Of a stretch of 64,000 nt of DNA, positions 12,701 to 24,848 are shown piece by piece. Origin of the DNA: Patiria miniata (taxonomy: Eukaryota; Echinodermata; Asteroidea; Valvatida; Asterinidae); NCBI RefSeq assembly GCF_015706575.1, contig NW_024037069.1, positions 45,442,347 through 45,506,346 of the forward strand, given 5' to 3'. Numbering within the stretch: position 1 is the first letter of the stretch; every line of letters starts with the position of its first letter. The notes under the pieces were generated by a model. The model had not been told where the DNA came from. It searched no databases and saw nothing but the letters and a program-made list of their open reading frames with translations. The translations under genes were made by a program, and so were the position numbers.

Positions 12701-15700
12701 GAGGCATCCTGAATCCGCCGAAATCCCCCGAAACCGGGGGGGGGGTGGATTTTTATTGATTCAGGTAATATTAGCTGTAGCAGTTTTAAATTTAAACATT
12801 GCAGTAATCCAAGCACAAACGCCACTGACCCTATGTGCTATGTAATTTCAGTCCGTCTTCAGTTAGTTTGGGTGCTTGTTTGTCACTGTAAACAGGTGTG
12901 TCTTACTATCTTATACTTATATCTTGTATTCAATTTTTTTAATGGTGTAAGGCATGCCCTTATAAGGTCTGGCTTCCACAGATCATGTCGCCATTTAATA
13001 CAAATTAACTCATTGTTACTGAATTACAATTGATATTAAGAGGTCAACTTTTTAAGGTCTCCTAAATTATTTTTTTTCAGCGTTGATCAATATTTATATT
13101 AGAGTAGTTATACCTTGAGTTCCTCCACTGTAGCCTTGATCTTAGCATACCCCATGTGCTGCTTGCCCATGAGATGATCGTCTACCCTTGACTGGGCGTC
13201 ACCTACGATGAGGAACGCTCCACACACCTCACAGACCTCCATCTGTTTCTCCTGGGAGAGGACAGCATCTAGAGCTAGACTTGCTGCCTGAAAGGGGAGA
13301 CATCATATAAGGGTCATTCTATGAACAATTTGGTAAGGCCTGGCACTTTCCTGCTACATCGTAACTCCTCTGCTAACTCTTACCTATTGATGCTTATGAG
13401 GGTGGGGAGGGTTAGAGGTGGGGTTTGGTCATTGACTGGGAGGGGGGTGCTCACTAGTTTGAGGTGATCTCTCTCTTCCTTGAGCTGCTCACAGTCTCTT
13501 AGTTCCCTGAGCTTCTTCAACCTCCTCCCTGCATCCCAACTCCTCTGCTTTCTCTTTTCTATTACCCCTAACCTTCCCAACTCCATCAAAATCCAGCCCC
13601 CCCCCCCCCTTTTAGGTGGGATTTTGGCAGACAAGGCATCTGTACCAAGTCCATCAAAATCCAACTATAGTATTGTTCGTCTTGAGGTGGATTCCAGCGA
13701 ATTTGGTCCTGAAGCATTATTTGAAGAAGGGTCAGTGATGGATTTTGGCGGACTTGGTTCAGTTCTTAGTAACAGACAGTAGGGAGTTAGGGTGAATTCT
13801 TGTGAGGGTGGGGGAGGGTAGGAGGTGGGGGTTGGGTGTTGATTGGGGGTGGGGTAACTTACTAATTTGAGATCATCTCTTTCTTCCTTGAGCTGCTCAC
13901 ACAGTTTCATCGTTCCCTGAGCTTCCTCCACTTCCCCCCTGCATCCTAACTCCTCAGCTTTCTCCACCAGAGTGTTGATGCGCTCTGTTAGCATGCGGAT
14001 CTGCTCCTCGTTTTTGGCTTGGTTGGGTGCGCTTAACTAAACGCAAGTTAAAGAGAAAATAATTGTTTGTCGGGTAATTTTATTTAAAAAATGCTTTTTG
14101 GTGGAAGAACTTTATGAAATAAACAAGGAAATACCTTTGTCACAGCTTAATTAAATGACTCACCACTTAACTTGAAATGTGATCGGCTTGAATGATTTCT
14201 GCATCACAAGCCCATTACAATTCAAACGTTAATCACAAGTCCTCAGACGCTAGTCCAGTCACAAGTAAGGGATAAACAAAATAAAGGAATTCTTTTGTTG
14301 CAATTAATTTCAGAGCTTGCTACCTGACTTGAGACTCAGGCATGCAACTGGGGCTTTAGAAAAAAACGAGGAAATCCCAAACCACACAAGACTTTGTACA
14401 GTGTTTCTCAATTTGTAATGGCATTCACGAGAAGTAAAAAACGAGGAAATCAGCAGATCCGAGGAAAAGTTGCATGCCTGGAGACTGGATGACTTGTTAG
14501 GACCTGTGACAGACTCGACTTACACTGCAGCTCTATAACGAACAAGTGCACTTGTGATGTCCAACCTTAAGTATGCCATACAGGACCATCGATATTTCTA
14601 CATAAACTCAATATAATAATACATAACAATAATCTCTTAGTGGGAAGTCACTATTCAGAGCAATGCATAAAACCCTTTAAAACCCTTCATGTCAGTTTCA
14701 GGTGAAGGGATATGAAATGTTACGGTAACTGCGTAACCCTGTGAGTCACTGCACACACAAAATAGCATTGTGTAGAGCAGTGAAGCGTGACTGAATCTGC
14801 CTGCTTGCCCTGAGCTTGACCACACAAACAGAACTGTGCATTGATTTGAAGTGTTATCCATGCTCCACAGAAGACTACCTCAAAGGAATTTGAAGTGTAG
14901 GTGCTAGCTCTATGGTCAAAAATGGGTTTGCAAAACGGGTTTTGAGGTGCAGAAGACTTGGAGGATTTTTAATTGCATTTTTACCTGCTGTTGTGCATTA
15001 CTGAGAGCTAGTCTGGAATGTCCTTTGCGTATTCGACGATCGACCTCTGACACAATCTGTTGCAGGTACGACAGAAAATCGTCCTCGTATCGAACCTTGT
15101 CGCGACCCGTTGACTGTTCAAACCTAAAAAGGTAAAAAGTGCATCAATGAAAGGCAACATCTACAAATAAAAGTAGTAACTTGTAATTCCATTAAAAATT
15201 AAAATACAAGTATCCATGATGTTATATTTGGTGCTCTTTCTATAAAAAAACCTCAAGTTTTGTTAGAAAGTGGTGTGAATAAGGAGAAGTACAGTTAAGA
15301 AGGAAACCCAGTATGCCCTGTCTGGCATCATGAGAGATTTGAGTGGTTATCAACACAATCAAATCATCCTCTGAAATAATGGCTCCCTCTGCAGATTGTC
15401 CAATTCTATGTTTACTGCAAACTGATATGTCAGCATGGAATGTATCCATTTACAAATATTTTGCCTCAATTTGAAACTCATTATAAATTCAGTTACTCAC
15501 CCGACAACATTTGATCTGATTTAATTTTTTTTTGCTTAAAACTTGTTTACGTAAATATCACATTTCAACAATCAGAAACTGATTGAACTAACTTTTGATA
15601 TCATCAGGGTTTTTTCCTCACTATTTCAAACAGAGAAAATAATTGTGAAGTGATTTTCTTTAGAATGAACACTTGGGGGAAGATTAAATTGAGTTGTTCC

Positions 15701-18039
15701 CATTTATCAAAGAAACTTACTGCCTCCTCAAGGATTCATCATGAAGCTTTTCACAAGGACCTATACAACAAGGAGATAAATCATTATGAGTTCAATCTCT
15801 CAAACAGCTCCAATGCTATGTAAACACAGTAGATCTCATTGTATAAATAACGTCAGTACTCAATCTCTCTTGTTGAAAACATCCCAAAATTACCACTGTC
15901 AAGTGTTATAAGTCTCAGTAAATTTTAATGGCATGTTTCTGCCAGGCACATATCATGAAGTCGATAAGCCATTAACATCTCAAATCCTCTACAATTTCCA
16001 AAAGATTTGGGAAAATGTGTAGGATTCAGAACAGCAGGGTTAGGACACTCTACATGGGCTGGACATATTGATTTTGTTCAAGTGCAAAGTCCATGCTACT
16101 GAGTACCGGTTAAATGCTCAATGTTGGATCTGAAGGTTTCAGATGTTATATGAAAAATCTTTGGGCCCTTTGGGGTTCGGGTTGACCCATAAATGTGGCT
16201 CAAATACTAGACTTCCTCCATATTGCGAGCCACATAGCGGTCATGCGCTATTTGTGGAGAAAAGTTGATTTTGAGGAAATCAAAATCAGGACTGTTTTTT
16301 CGTTTGATATTCACCATGGAGGATACTTACCTGGTTAATAGCCAGGAAAACTGAATTCTGTTTCTGTAGGTGTTTAGTTTTGCTGTAACTTTCAGGCAAA
16401 ATTTAAAGTGAGTTTGTCCGAAAAAGATTGCAGTAATTTTCTCTGGGTCACAGGTCATAACACTTGACCTTTTGATTTTCCCTGGTCATTATTAACCAGG
16501 TAGCTAAGTATCTTAGTGAAAAAAAAACAATCCTGATTTTCACCGCTGTGTGGCTCACAAACTAAGCTGAGGAAGTCCAATATTTGAGCCACATTATTTA
16601 GGGGGGGGGGGGGGGGGGGGAGGGGGGGGGAGGCCTAGAGTAGGGTTTGGGAGAATGCTTGATTTTCTAAAAGGAACATACCAAGATCTGATCTTGTGTT
16701 GATAAAGAGTTCATGTGGGCAGAAACCACAAAGGAAATTTTTGCAGACCTGAAAACAAAATAAAAGATGAATTGAAAAAAGAAGAAATGAAACTGAAAGA
16801 AACGAATGTGAATAGGGTAACCTGTATATAGTTTTCACAGCTTTTAAAAAAATTAATGCAAATATCGATACATATTTGAAGAGAAAAGTTAATTAGCTTT
16901 TCAATAACAACAAAATCTTTCCAATTGGGTAAATATTTATTGAGTTAGGCCATGGCTCATTGAAAACAAGTGCTGTTTTACATTGGTCTGCCCTTGTACT
17001 TTCCTCGCCTGCCACAGCTGTGACCCCGGTTCGAATCCCACCTGGGCCAATATGTGGATTGAGTTTTCAGTCCCTACCTGATTCCGTGGGTTTTCCTCAG
17101 AATACTCTTCTGGGCTTTTCCTCCCACCTCTAAAACTGTAATTTCTTCACACCGTGTTCTCTTTACTGGGCCCCATGGGAGACCAGTGGATTCCACTGAA
17201 TAGTCTACCAAATCAAAATAAGAAATAAATAAACATAAATAAATAGACCGCCATCTATGACAATTTAGGGGGCAACACAATGTAAATATCCCATCATGCA
17301 TGATAAAGGACGTATTTTCATTGTGGCAGTATCTGCGGCTTATGCACAACACGTCATGGCGCGCGCACACGTGGTTGTGGGTTTTTTAACCCAATTTCTA
17401 TCCCAAAATTCACTGCATGCCTGAGACGTCGCCCGGTTCATACTGCATGCGAATGTAAAGCGAATTTGACGTCATGAAACATTCGCTGCGAAATTTGCCC
17501 GAGTTGAAATATGTTCAACTTTTTACGAATTTGCATCGCAAATACATGCCATGACATCACAAATTCGCGTTCGCTTCCGCACAGAGTATGTATGTACCAA
17601 TGTCATATGAAAATCGGACTCGTATGAAAATCTTACTCTTTTTCCCTTTTATTGGTTAAACCCTCTCACACGTGACCGGTCCCTCTTCTAATTATCTATG
17701 CATGAGCATGCACAATACTACTAATGAGTCTGTATTTCATAATACCTAAATTCATGCTGCACCGACCCGGACATAAATACAAAATGATTGTGAGTCTAGA
17801 GAGGGCGCTGTTCAACAACCACAGCGTGCAGCGCCGATTCCTCCATCGCTTCAATTTTATTTATGCCCCCCAAAATAAGCCGAAATTTAAACATCTTACC
17901 ATAAAAATACTTTCCAAACTTTAACGAATTTACCACTTACCGAGGGATGGTCCCATCTGATTTCTTTTGACCTTTCTGAAGGCAAAATATCTCGATTTTT
18001 GCCCATCAACTCGTCGAGTAATTGCGCCGCCGACTGCAT
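9749..18039 (-). CDS. LUC7L3: LUC7-like protein 3, U1 snRNP-associated splicing factor (9 coding exons)
   Basis: Coding exons in transcript order: 18039-17941, 16748-16682, 15760-15721, 15123-14985, 14036-13863, 13287-13114, 11657-11317, 10902-10565, 9891-9749. All introns are GT-AG and the phases agree. The sum is 1515 nt, giving 504 residues plus TGA. The N-terminus MQSAAQLLDELMG is the Luc7 start. A first zinc-binding set has Cys35, Cys40, Cys43, Cys58 and His62. A coiled coil occupies about 70-173. A second finger has Cys192, Cys195, His211 and His217 (EVCGAFLIVGDAQSRVDDHL region). An Arg/Glu helix follows, then Arg-Ser dipeptides to about residue 400, and the tail ends EGDTYSDN. The family acts in 5' splice-site selection with U1 snRNP in the nucleus. 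It is head-to-head with ANKRD40. A decayed copy of exon 5 lies in intron 5. The start is the first ATG after an upstream stop. Confidence 0.96.
9976..9996. repeat. Near-perfect palindrome in LUC7L3 intron 8
   Basis: CCCATGTTGA, one central base, then TCAACATGGG: two 10-base arms around a single base. It lies just upstream (on the minus strand, downstream) of the last coding exon. No further structure is evident. Confidence 0.5.
11058..11195. repeat. Diverged copy of the 144-bp MITE found at 14337-14480
   Basis: It shares ordered blocks with the intact copy: the CAGGCATG-like left end, ACTTTGTACAGTG, and an ATCAGCTGATCC block against ATCAGCAGATCC. It sits in LUC7L3 intron 7. The ends are too diverged to read a target duplication. 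Confidence 0.6.
11949..12770. repeat. Cluster of short foldback elements with CCTGAATC termini
   Basis: The motif CCTGAATCCRCCRAAATCC and its reverse complement recur many times. Clear hairpins are 12040-12104 (GGTATCCTGAATC against GATTCAGGATACC) and about 12709-12764 (CCTGAATC against GATTCAGG around a G run). Further single arms lie near 11949, 12003, 12150, 12576, 12620 and 12660. All are in LUC7L3 intron 6. The same motif recurs around 13575-13760 and once near 57481. Confidence 0.7.
13445..13565 (-). pseudogene. Decayed tandem duplicate of LUC7L3 exon 5
   Basis: On the minus strand this matches the last two thirds of exon 5 (13863-13975) nearly base for base, including the EKAEELGCR and EQLKEERD coding blocks and the donor region. 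A 2-base deletion relative to the real exon shifts the frame (GACTGTGAGC against AACTGTGTGAGC). The first roughly 26 codons and their acceptor are missing. The flanking G-rich intron sequence is duplicated too (13380-13444 against 13790-13862), so a segment of about 420 bp was duplicated in tandem. Confidence 0.85.
13575..13760. repeat. CCATCAAAATCC foldback repeats with a poly-C run
   Basis: Opposed copies of CCATCAAAATCC and GGATTTTGG flank a run of about 13 C at 13599, with further arms at 13643, 13686 and 13738. They belong to the same short foldback family as 11949-12770. They lie between the real and duplicated LUC7L3 exon 5. Confidence 0.55.
14337..14480. mobile_element. 144-bp MITE with 6-bp target duplication
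   Basis: The ends are CAGGCATGCAACT and AGTTGCATGCCTG, perfect 13-base inverted repeats. GAGACT directly abuts both ends (14331-14336 and 14481-14486). The interior has no coding capacity. It lies in LUC7L3 intron 4. A diverged relative is at 11058-11195. Confidence 0.88.
16192..16595. mobile_element. About 400-bp MITE in LUC7L3 intron 2
   Basis: The left end AATGTGGCTCAAATACTAGA is mirrored by the right end, whose reverse complement begins AATGTGGCTCAAATATTGGA. The arms match imperfectly for about 60 bases, including an inner GAGCCACA-AGCGGT block. A target duplication cannot be fixed with confidence. A long poly-G run (about 16602-16630) follows immediately. Confidence 0.75.
16985..17170 (+). 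repeat. tRNA-derived SINE (family 1)
   Basis: It contains a pol III B-box-like GGTTCGAATCC (about 17028), then a tail with GGGTTTTCCTCAGAATACTC and TTTTCCTCCCACCTCTAAAA. The same tail appears at 58975-59050 with a similar B-box region at about 58470, so this is a dispersed family. The A-box region is degenerate. Confidence 0.65.
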
Positions 18040-18586
18040 TTTGGAAGCTGAATTGTTGTGGAAAAGAGGTTGTGCGCGCTGGTTGCATACATTGATTGTA
18101 CGTGTAACCACATTGAAGAAATAATGTGCGGGCTACCAATATCAGAATGAGAATCAACCTCGTCCTCACAGGCTTGATTTTTCATTTTCATTGAAAAGGG
18201 GTATTTGGGGTACGGGTAATGGGATTAAATTAAGTCAAATGACTGCAAACAATCATTCAAACAATATATTGTACAAGCAATTTAAATACAAAACTCGTAA
18301 CATTCGATTAATGTATTTTAAAATAAGTTTTTCAAAAAGTTAATATTTCGTTGATGTAGGTTTAAGAAATTTTACGGTATTACCGGTGTTTAAAATGGAA
18401 TCTTCCAAGGACATGAACCGTATGATGATTATACAGAATAAACAGTACACGTGTAAATATAAATTTATACAGCTAGGGACAGGACGTGTTTATGTACGCA
18501 CTTGTTCCCACTGCCCACAGAAAACGAAGTGACCCCGCACTCTTTCTGAAAGCAGAACTAGAACTTAGAAAGACATTTCTTTAAGA
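18040..18586. promoter_or_regulatory. Head-to-head intergenic region, probable bidirectional promoter
   Basis: Only 547 bases separate the LUC7L3 start codon (minus) from the ANKRD40 start codon (plus). Both 5' untranslated regions and both promoters must lie here unless upstream non-coding exons exist. No obvious TATA box was identified. The promoter role is inferred from geometry alone. Confidence 0.6.
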
Positions 18587-21446
18587 ATGGATGAATCCAA
18601 GGATCTTGAGGATAAGTTCCGTGAAGCAGCAAGCATAGGCGATCAGGATATGCTGGAAAAACTGCTTCAACTTGGAGTCAATGTGAATGCACAACATCGA
18701 ATAAATGGATGGTAAATTTTCTGTATAATCTAGTCATTATAAATATAAATTAATAAATAAATAATAAATCCTTCCCATTTCAATTGTATTGTAGTTTGTA
18801 CTCATATGGTTAAGTGCAAACATATTGTTGAATATGAAAAGTTTATATTTCAAATTAAAGTAATTAAATGAATTAAATTATTACAATTCAGGCCAATGGC
18901 TCTAAATCTAATTAAATAAAAACATAACTTTTGCATGTTCATGATGTTCATGATGTTGTTAGTTAACTTAGTTAAGTATGCCCTAGTATATACTATTACT
19001 AGTGCCACTATTTTCAGCATCTTTCTTATGATCTGTCATTTGAATAATCATGATCATGTTATTGGAAAAAATGTTGCAACCTGACACCTTGAACCTCAGC
19101 ATGCTACTTTCATGTGAAAGACTGTAAGAAATATGTTGACAGTCTTAAGAAAGATTTGTAGGCGAATGTGTGGCCAACTTACTGAATTTGTACATGTCAC
19201 TGCATGTTGAAGCCCTCAACCGACGCGTGATAAACGAAGGTGGTGACATAAATTCAGTAAGTTGGCCCATGGTTGGCCACACATTCGCCTACAAAAAAAG
19301 TACAAGTCTCTCTTTAAGACTTTGTCAAAATATTCTTACAGTTCTCACATAATGAGGTACAAGGTAAACAAATAAATCTTTTTTCCAAAGTGGCGTCCGG
19401 TTGTAACATTTTTTCCATGTTATTTCTGTTGTCAGAACAAATATTCTGCATCAGTACATTATTTATAGTTAACGTGATTAATAATCTAATTGTAGCCTTT
19501 TGACTGAACTTAGCCAGCCAACATGGGGAAGTCAAAAATAATGGTTCTTATTTAAACAGTGACTCAAGAAACAAATCAATATTCACAGAATTCTGTATGT
19601 GTTCTTTAGCAACTTTAGTAATTATACTATCATGAAAATCGTACTTGGTTCTTCAATTTCAGGACAGCTCTACACTGGGCCAGCAAGCGAGGCCATCCCA
19701 CCATAGTGAGATATCTACTGACCCATGGAGCTGACCGCTCACTGACCAATGGGAAAGGAGAGATCGCTGCCCAGCTCACGGACAAAGAAGAACTCCACTC
19801 CTTATTGGGAGGTCAGTGTTTGACATGATCACACCTGACCTTAACCCTGACCTTAAACTTAACAGACCTGAATCCTGCAAGTACTTTTCACACACAGGGA
19901 GTTAGGGTTTTAGAGAAGTACTGTCTGTGTTGTAATTCAGTTTTACAAGGAACAATAGATTAGTTTTTTCATTGGCATGGGAATATTGCTTAGGCTTATT
20001 TAGATTTACAGTGACAATTTTTTAAAAATCAGAGGATTGAATCAAGGCTGTAGTTTTATTTTGCAGTGTCCTGGAAAAGAGGGTTCTCTTGTAGGAATCT
20101 TTTGAAACAGTTTTTGCACAAGACTAGCACTTGTATTTGAATTAGCTTAGAATTTATTATTGCTATGGCGTCTGGCTCTTAGCCCCCCTCCATTCCAAAC
20201 ATAAGTTGACTCTCGTAACTGCAGGTTTTTGTTCGTTAATTCTCACCATTTGACACTCATTTTTGGCTCTCATTCTCTCATTCTACAGGCACACCAGAGA
20301 CACTTTCTAATTCTTCATTACCTATCACACCAAACTACATCAAGCACCCACCTTTTCCCTACCTTTCCAAGACAAATGGAACAGCCAAAAGCCCATTGGC
20401 TGACATGAATCATGACCAACCAATCACAAGCAGGTTATCTCAAGACTCATCGGAAGGTTGGTGATGACATAGACTCACATAGCAACCTCAATTAGAAGTC
20501 ATTACTGAGTTGGCAATGCTCCTTTGACCAATATAGGGTTACCAAAATGCTCCTACATGTACACTTCAAGAACACCCTCCCTTAAGCTTCGAGAATGGGA
20601 GCATGGTCTACCTCTGAATTGCTTCTAATTCTGTTTGCTGCATTAGTGAATAAACATACATACATATTGTTCATCAGGTGCTGGTCTTGTTGAAAGCTTG
20701 TTCAATTGTAGGGTACATAGGAAGCAATAGTAAATTAAAGCTAACTCTCCAAGGTCCTTAACCCCAACCCCTAGGGTGTGTGAAAAATCATATTAAAATT
20801 GAGGATTCAGTTCATTTTTTTAGGAAGGTTGAAACCGTCCTGTTTCTTTCCATACATGTGGCTTGATGCCCCATGAAAGTTTAACATAGAATTTCAGTAT
20901 GATGTCCATATACATATATACATGTATTGAAACATGCAAGATGAGTGAGATGTCATTTCAGTGATTTAACTTAAATTAAAAACTTAAAGTGGCCTGATAT
21001 TCAGCCTTAGCAAGGCCTTCTTCGGAGGCAAATGCCAGATTTAAGTTGAGATTGATCTGTTGTGATTTATTGATAATGATTTATTAATTTGCCATTTAAT
21101 TTATCTTTTGATGGATTGGTCAGTTGGTGGAGTGATTGATTGTCCTATTTTCCCAACTGTAGAACTGGTGCTGAAAGTCAGGGTGGCCAACTCGGCTGAG
21201 ACTGACTTCATCGAAATTGAGATCGACCGCAACGAACGTACATTCTCCAATCTCGTCTTAACCTGCTGTCGAGAACTCAACTGCGAGCCAGCGACGGTGG
21301 TCAAGGTTCGGAAACTGCCGAACACTGCCCTCCGCAAAGACAAAGACGTCTGGAGACTGACAGATTTCCAGGAGCTGGAACTGGTGCTGCAGAAGTTCTC
21401 CGGTGGAACACGACTCCAAAATGCCTTCCAAGAATTAATTTACTAG
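18587..21446 (+). CDS. ANKRD40: Ankyrin repeat domain-containing protein 40 (4 coding exons)
   Basis: Exons 18587-18711, 19663-19811, 20289-20456 and 21163-21446 join in phase to 726 nt, giving 241 residues plus TAG. Residues about 8-85 form ankyrin repeats (the TALHWASKRGH core is typical, and a G-A-D turn follows). Residues about 90-147 are a short low-complexity linker, shorter than in the human protein. Residues 148-241 are the conserved C-terminal domain, with ELVLKVRV, DFIEIEIDR, KVRKLPNTALRKDKD and DFQELELVL, which is diagnostic of this family. The biochemical role of the family is poorly defined. The first ATG follows stops. It shares its upstream region with LUC7L3 in opposite orientation. 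Confidence 0.95.
19112..19350. mobile_element. Foldback MITE in ANKRD40 intron 1
   Basis: The left arm (19112-19187) and right arm (19252-19350) are inverted repeats. The inner parts are almost identical (TGTAGGCGAATGTGTGGCCA and its complement, plus a shared TTACTGAATTT). The outer parts match with small indels (GACTGTAAGAAATAT and its partner). The loop is about 65 bases. There is no coding capacity. Confidence 0.8.
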
Positions 21447-24400
21447 ACTGTGTCTGTGTGTTGGTCTGCTCTATTTTTTTTTACATTACCACCAAGCCAA
21501 TTTTAAAACTTTTACTCTGATTTCCCAGGCTTTGTAGGATTTGAATAGATTCAGGACTGTAAAAATCAGTTTCTTTCACTTTACATGGGATGTGAAGCCC
21601 TAGTTCGGTTTTAAGAGTTCAAGTGAGGGTAAATTAATATAGCTCTATGGTTTGGACTGGAAGCCAATCAGTCTTGTAGATATTGAATTAGGGTCGTTTA
21701 GAGGTGGAAAGGCAAGAAACGACATCAACTTGAGTCCCCCAAATCATAGTGCTTATCATATTATTTTGTCTTATGAATGTTTTGCTGCCACGTAGCACAG
21801 GTCATGTCAGCATTGACGAAAAACAATTGTAAAACTATTTTTTCCTATGAAAGCCTACAACGCAAGCAATAATATGGAGTGGACTCTTCGACTTTTGTGA
21901 AGAGTTCTCACATTAAAAATTTACTTATTTAGAAATGTCAACTCAATAATTAAATGCTATTAATATAACAGTAAACATCTCAGAGTTTAAATAGTTGGTT
22001 TTACCGTCATTAGCTTGATCTACATGTATGTTCATTATGTCACCGTTATGTGGTCTTCACCAAACTTTGGACTGATCTATACATCGATGGAAAATGCCTC
22101 AAACTGATGCCAGAATGCTACATTCAATGACATATTTATAAACATAGATATGGGCTGTATGTGCGAGTACCCCCATTACATTGTATTGGTGAAAATGAAT
22201 CACACTGCTTTCAATGAAGGACACTTTGCTTGTTTGCAGTTGTTCTTAAATGTGTGGTAATAAGGTGTGGAAACATACTGTCAATTCTAGACTGGTTCTT
22301 GCCTCCTGTGGAAGTTTTAAATGAAATGGAGAAAGTGGGATCCAGACTTCACTGCTCTCATTGTAAGGCAAACAATCACAACAATCTTAAGTTTGCATAC
22401 TGACTCTATGATAATACCACCGAGCGCATATACATGTATTATGTACCGGTAGTCTTAATGTAGTATGGCTGGCATATGAAGTTTGAAATGGCATTATACA
22501 GCAGTGTAATTGCTTTATAATGTAATTATTGTTCATTATTTGACAGAATGGATTATGAAAACTACACCAATTAAACAAATATATTGGATAGATTTGCATG
22601 CAGTAATATGCGTTATATATTTTAGATCAAGTGCTCTCTATTAAAAATAGAATTACCTGTATTGAAGTAAAAGGGGATGGATTCACAACTGTTTGATTTA
22701 TTGGATTAAATTTTGCAGGGTCTTAAAACATCACAGCATTTTATTTTTGGAATTCATGGTGTTTATAGACACCTTTTTCTGATCGTCATGCACAACGTAA
22801 GCCAAATAAGTGTGATGGAAAGTAGAGATGTGTTGGATTTTACCTGGACTGGTTACATTAAATTAATGCATGAAAATATGTTTACAGAGGGCTTATCTGT
22901 TTTAACAGACTTAAATGCAACCAAATCAATGTGTGTTTTTTTGTAAGCAGTACTTGCTGCTTGACATTACATGTATGGTTCGCACAACTGGTTCTTAAAT
23001 TTTGGCATTTTCAATTTGTTGTATTTTCAATTAACTTCTATTTTTAATAAAATATTTACACAGTTATTTGTTATATTAGAATTTTGCTTTGTACTCTTTG
23101 TAGAGCCCGATGCAGAAGGTTGGTCAACATCACTGAAAAGTTTTGGTTTAATCTGATTGGAAATTTCACAAGCGAAATTTCACTAGCGTTCAATTTGCAC
23201 AATCTGATTGTGCAAAAAGAAAATTTTCGCCAGGTTTATCACCATAGTAAGCATAAATGGGACATTTGAAGGATTTTGATGGAAGCTTCATCATTGAAGT
23301 CTATTTATAGCTCAATAACTTGCATTCAATCCAAGTCAACTTTCAGACCTTTACCAATTATTTTTGCAGTGTGTTTAAAACATCTGAATTCAATGGCCTC
23401 TTGACATGGACATTATAAGTAGTGTTATTGGGCTGGAACATCTGTTGCAGAAATCCATTTTTTTTCTTTCTAAAAATCGATAAAGATTTCTGGATTTTTG
23501 TAAAATGAAGTCAATCAACTCTGCATTTTTTTTCTCTGGATTTTCAGAAGAGTATTTGCTCAGAATTTTGGAAAATACATAGAAGTGTAGTCAGGCTTCA
23601 CTAATTGACTGCCATTGTTGCAGCATTATGAGGTTTCTGAGGAATGTTTAATGGTTTAGGATTTCATGTTAGAAAAATCTGTGTAGTGTCCAATCAACCC
23701 CCCCCCCCCCCCATGCATGTAAACATACCAATCTGGTGCCATTCACATTCACGCGACGTGGCTTTAATATGCATGTAGGTTGCCAAAGAGGTCAACGTTC
23801 TTTTTCCGTGTATCAATGTTGTGGCTTAATATCAGAGCAGAACATTTTAAGCGTGTATTTGATGTGGAAAGTGTAAATGGCCATTTTCTAATTGACTTGC
23901 AACTTTCTTGTCTTCCTTTTGTAGACTGTAAATACATTTAAAATTGGTTTTATACTTGGCCTTGCATTGAAGTTACTCCCTGTGTGCTTAATAATGTATA
24001 GTAAGACAAACAAAATTATTAGATTATGTATTCTTAAATGCAAAATAGAAAAGTAAACTGTGTTTTTTGTGTTTCATTTCAAAAATCATGTTTATATCAC
24101 AAAAATATTGTTAATTTATTTACCAAAAAAAAAGACAATTCATTGATGATTTTGACCCTCATGTTTTTATTCATCCAGATATTCTAATATTACAATATGT
24201 AAATTACATTTGTATAATTAATTGGTTCAGGTTTGAAACCGGTGTTTCCTGTCCAACACAATTTTGCTTATAAAGTAACTTTGCCTGATAGATTATCGTT
24301 GACTTTCTTACAGAAAAAAAAGAGAATTTTGATAACTGAAAGGCCAAAAAAAAACCCAGTTCTGCTTACGGTTTCCCAACCTACCCTATTCTGACAGCCC

Positions 24401-24848
24401 CTACCCTCATTTTGGGAAAAAATTAGGGGGAAAAAAAACACCCAAACCATAAATTACTACCTTTTACCCTTGACTACATGCACATGCCTCCATATGATCG
24501 TACACAGAAAAATAGCCCAAAAAAAATCCCTACCTATCTACATTGTATCCCATTTTCAAATGCCATGTAATCGGCCATGTAATATAATGCCATGTAATTT
24601 TCAAATGCCATAATTTTCAAATGCCATGTAATCGGCAGCAGAACTATTTTTTTTGGCCAAAGATATAGAAAACAAATGAATGAATTGACTAATTAAATGA
24701 TATACAATCGTGAATCTTGGGCATGTGAATTCTTTCTCTGTTCTTTTTTTGCATAAAAAAAAACAGTTGAAAATGACAGAATGTCAAAAGAAGGGAAAAA
24801 CAGTTGTTGCTGCCAACAGATGTGGCCTAATCCAACAGTTTCTTCAAC
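21447..24848. other. Convergent intergenic region between ANKRD40 and RSL1D1
   Basis: AT-rich, with no recognisable exon on either strand. It probably contains the ANKRD40 3' untranslated region. An AATAAA at about 23045 (plus) and one near 24165 (minus) are candidate cleavage signals for the two converging genes. A poly-C run lies at about 23698-23711. A local degenerate tandem repeat of AAATGCCATGTAATCGGC type lies at about 24556-24635. Confidence 0.45.
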
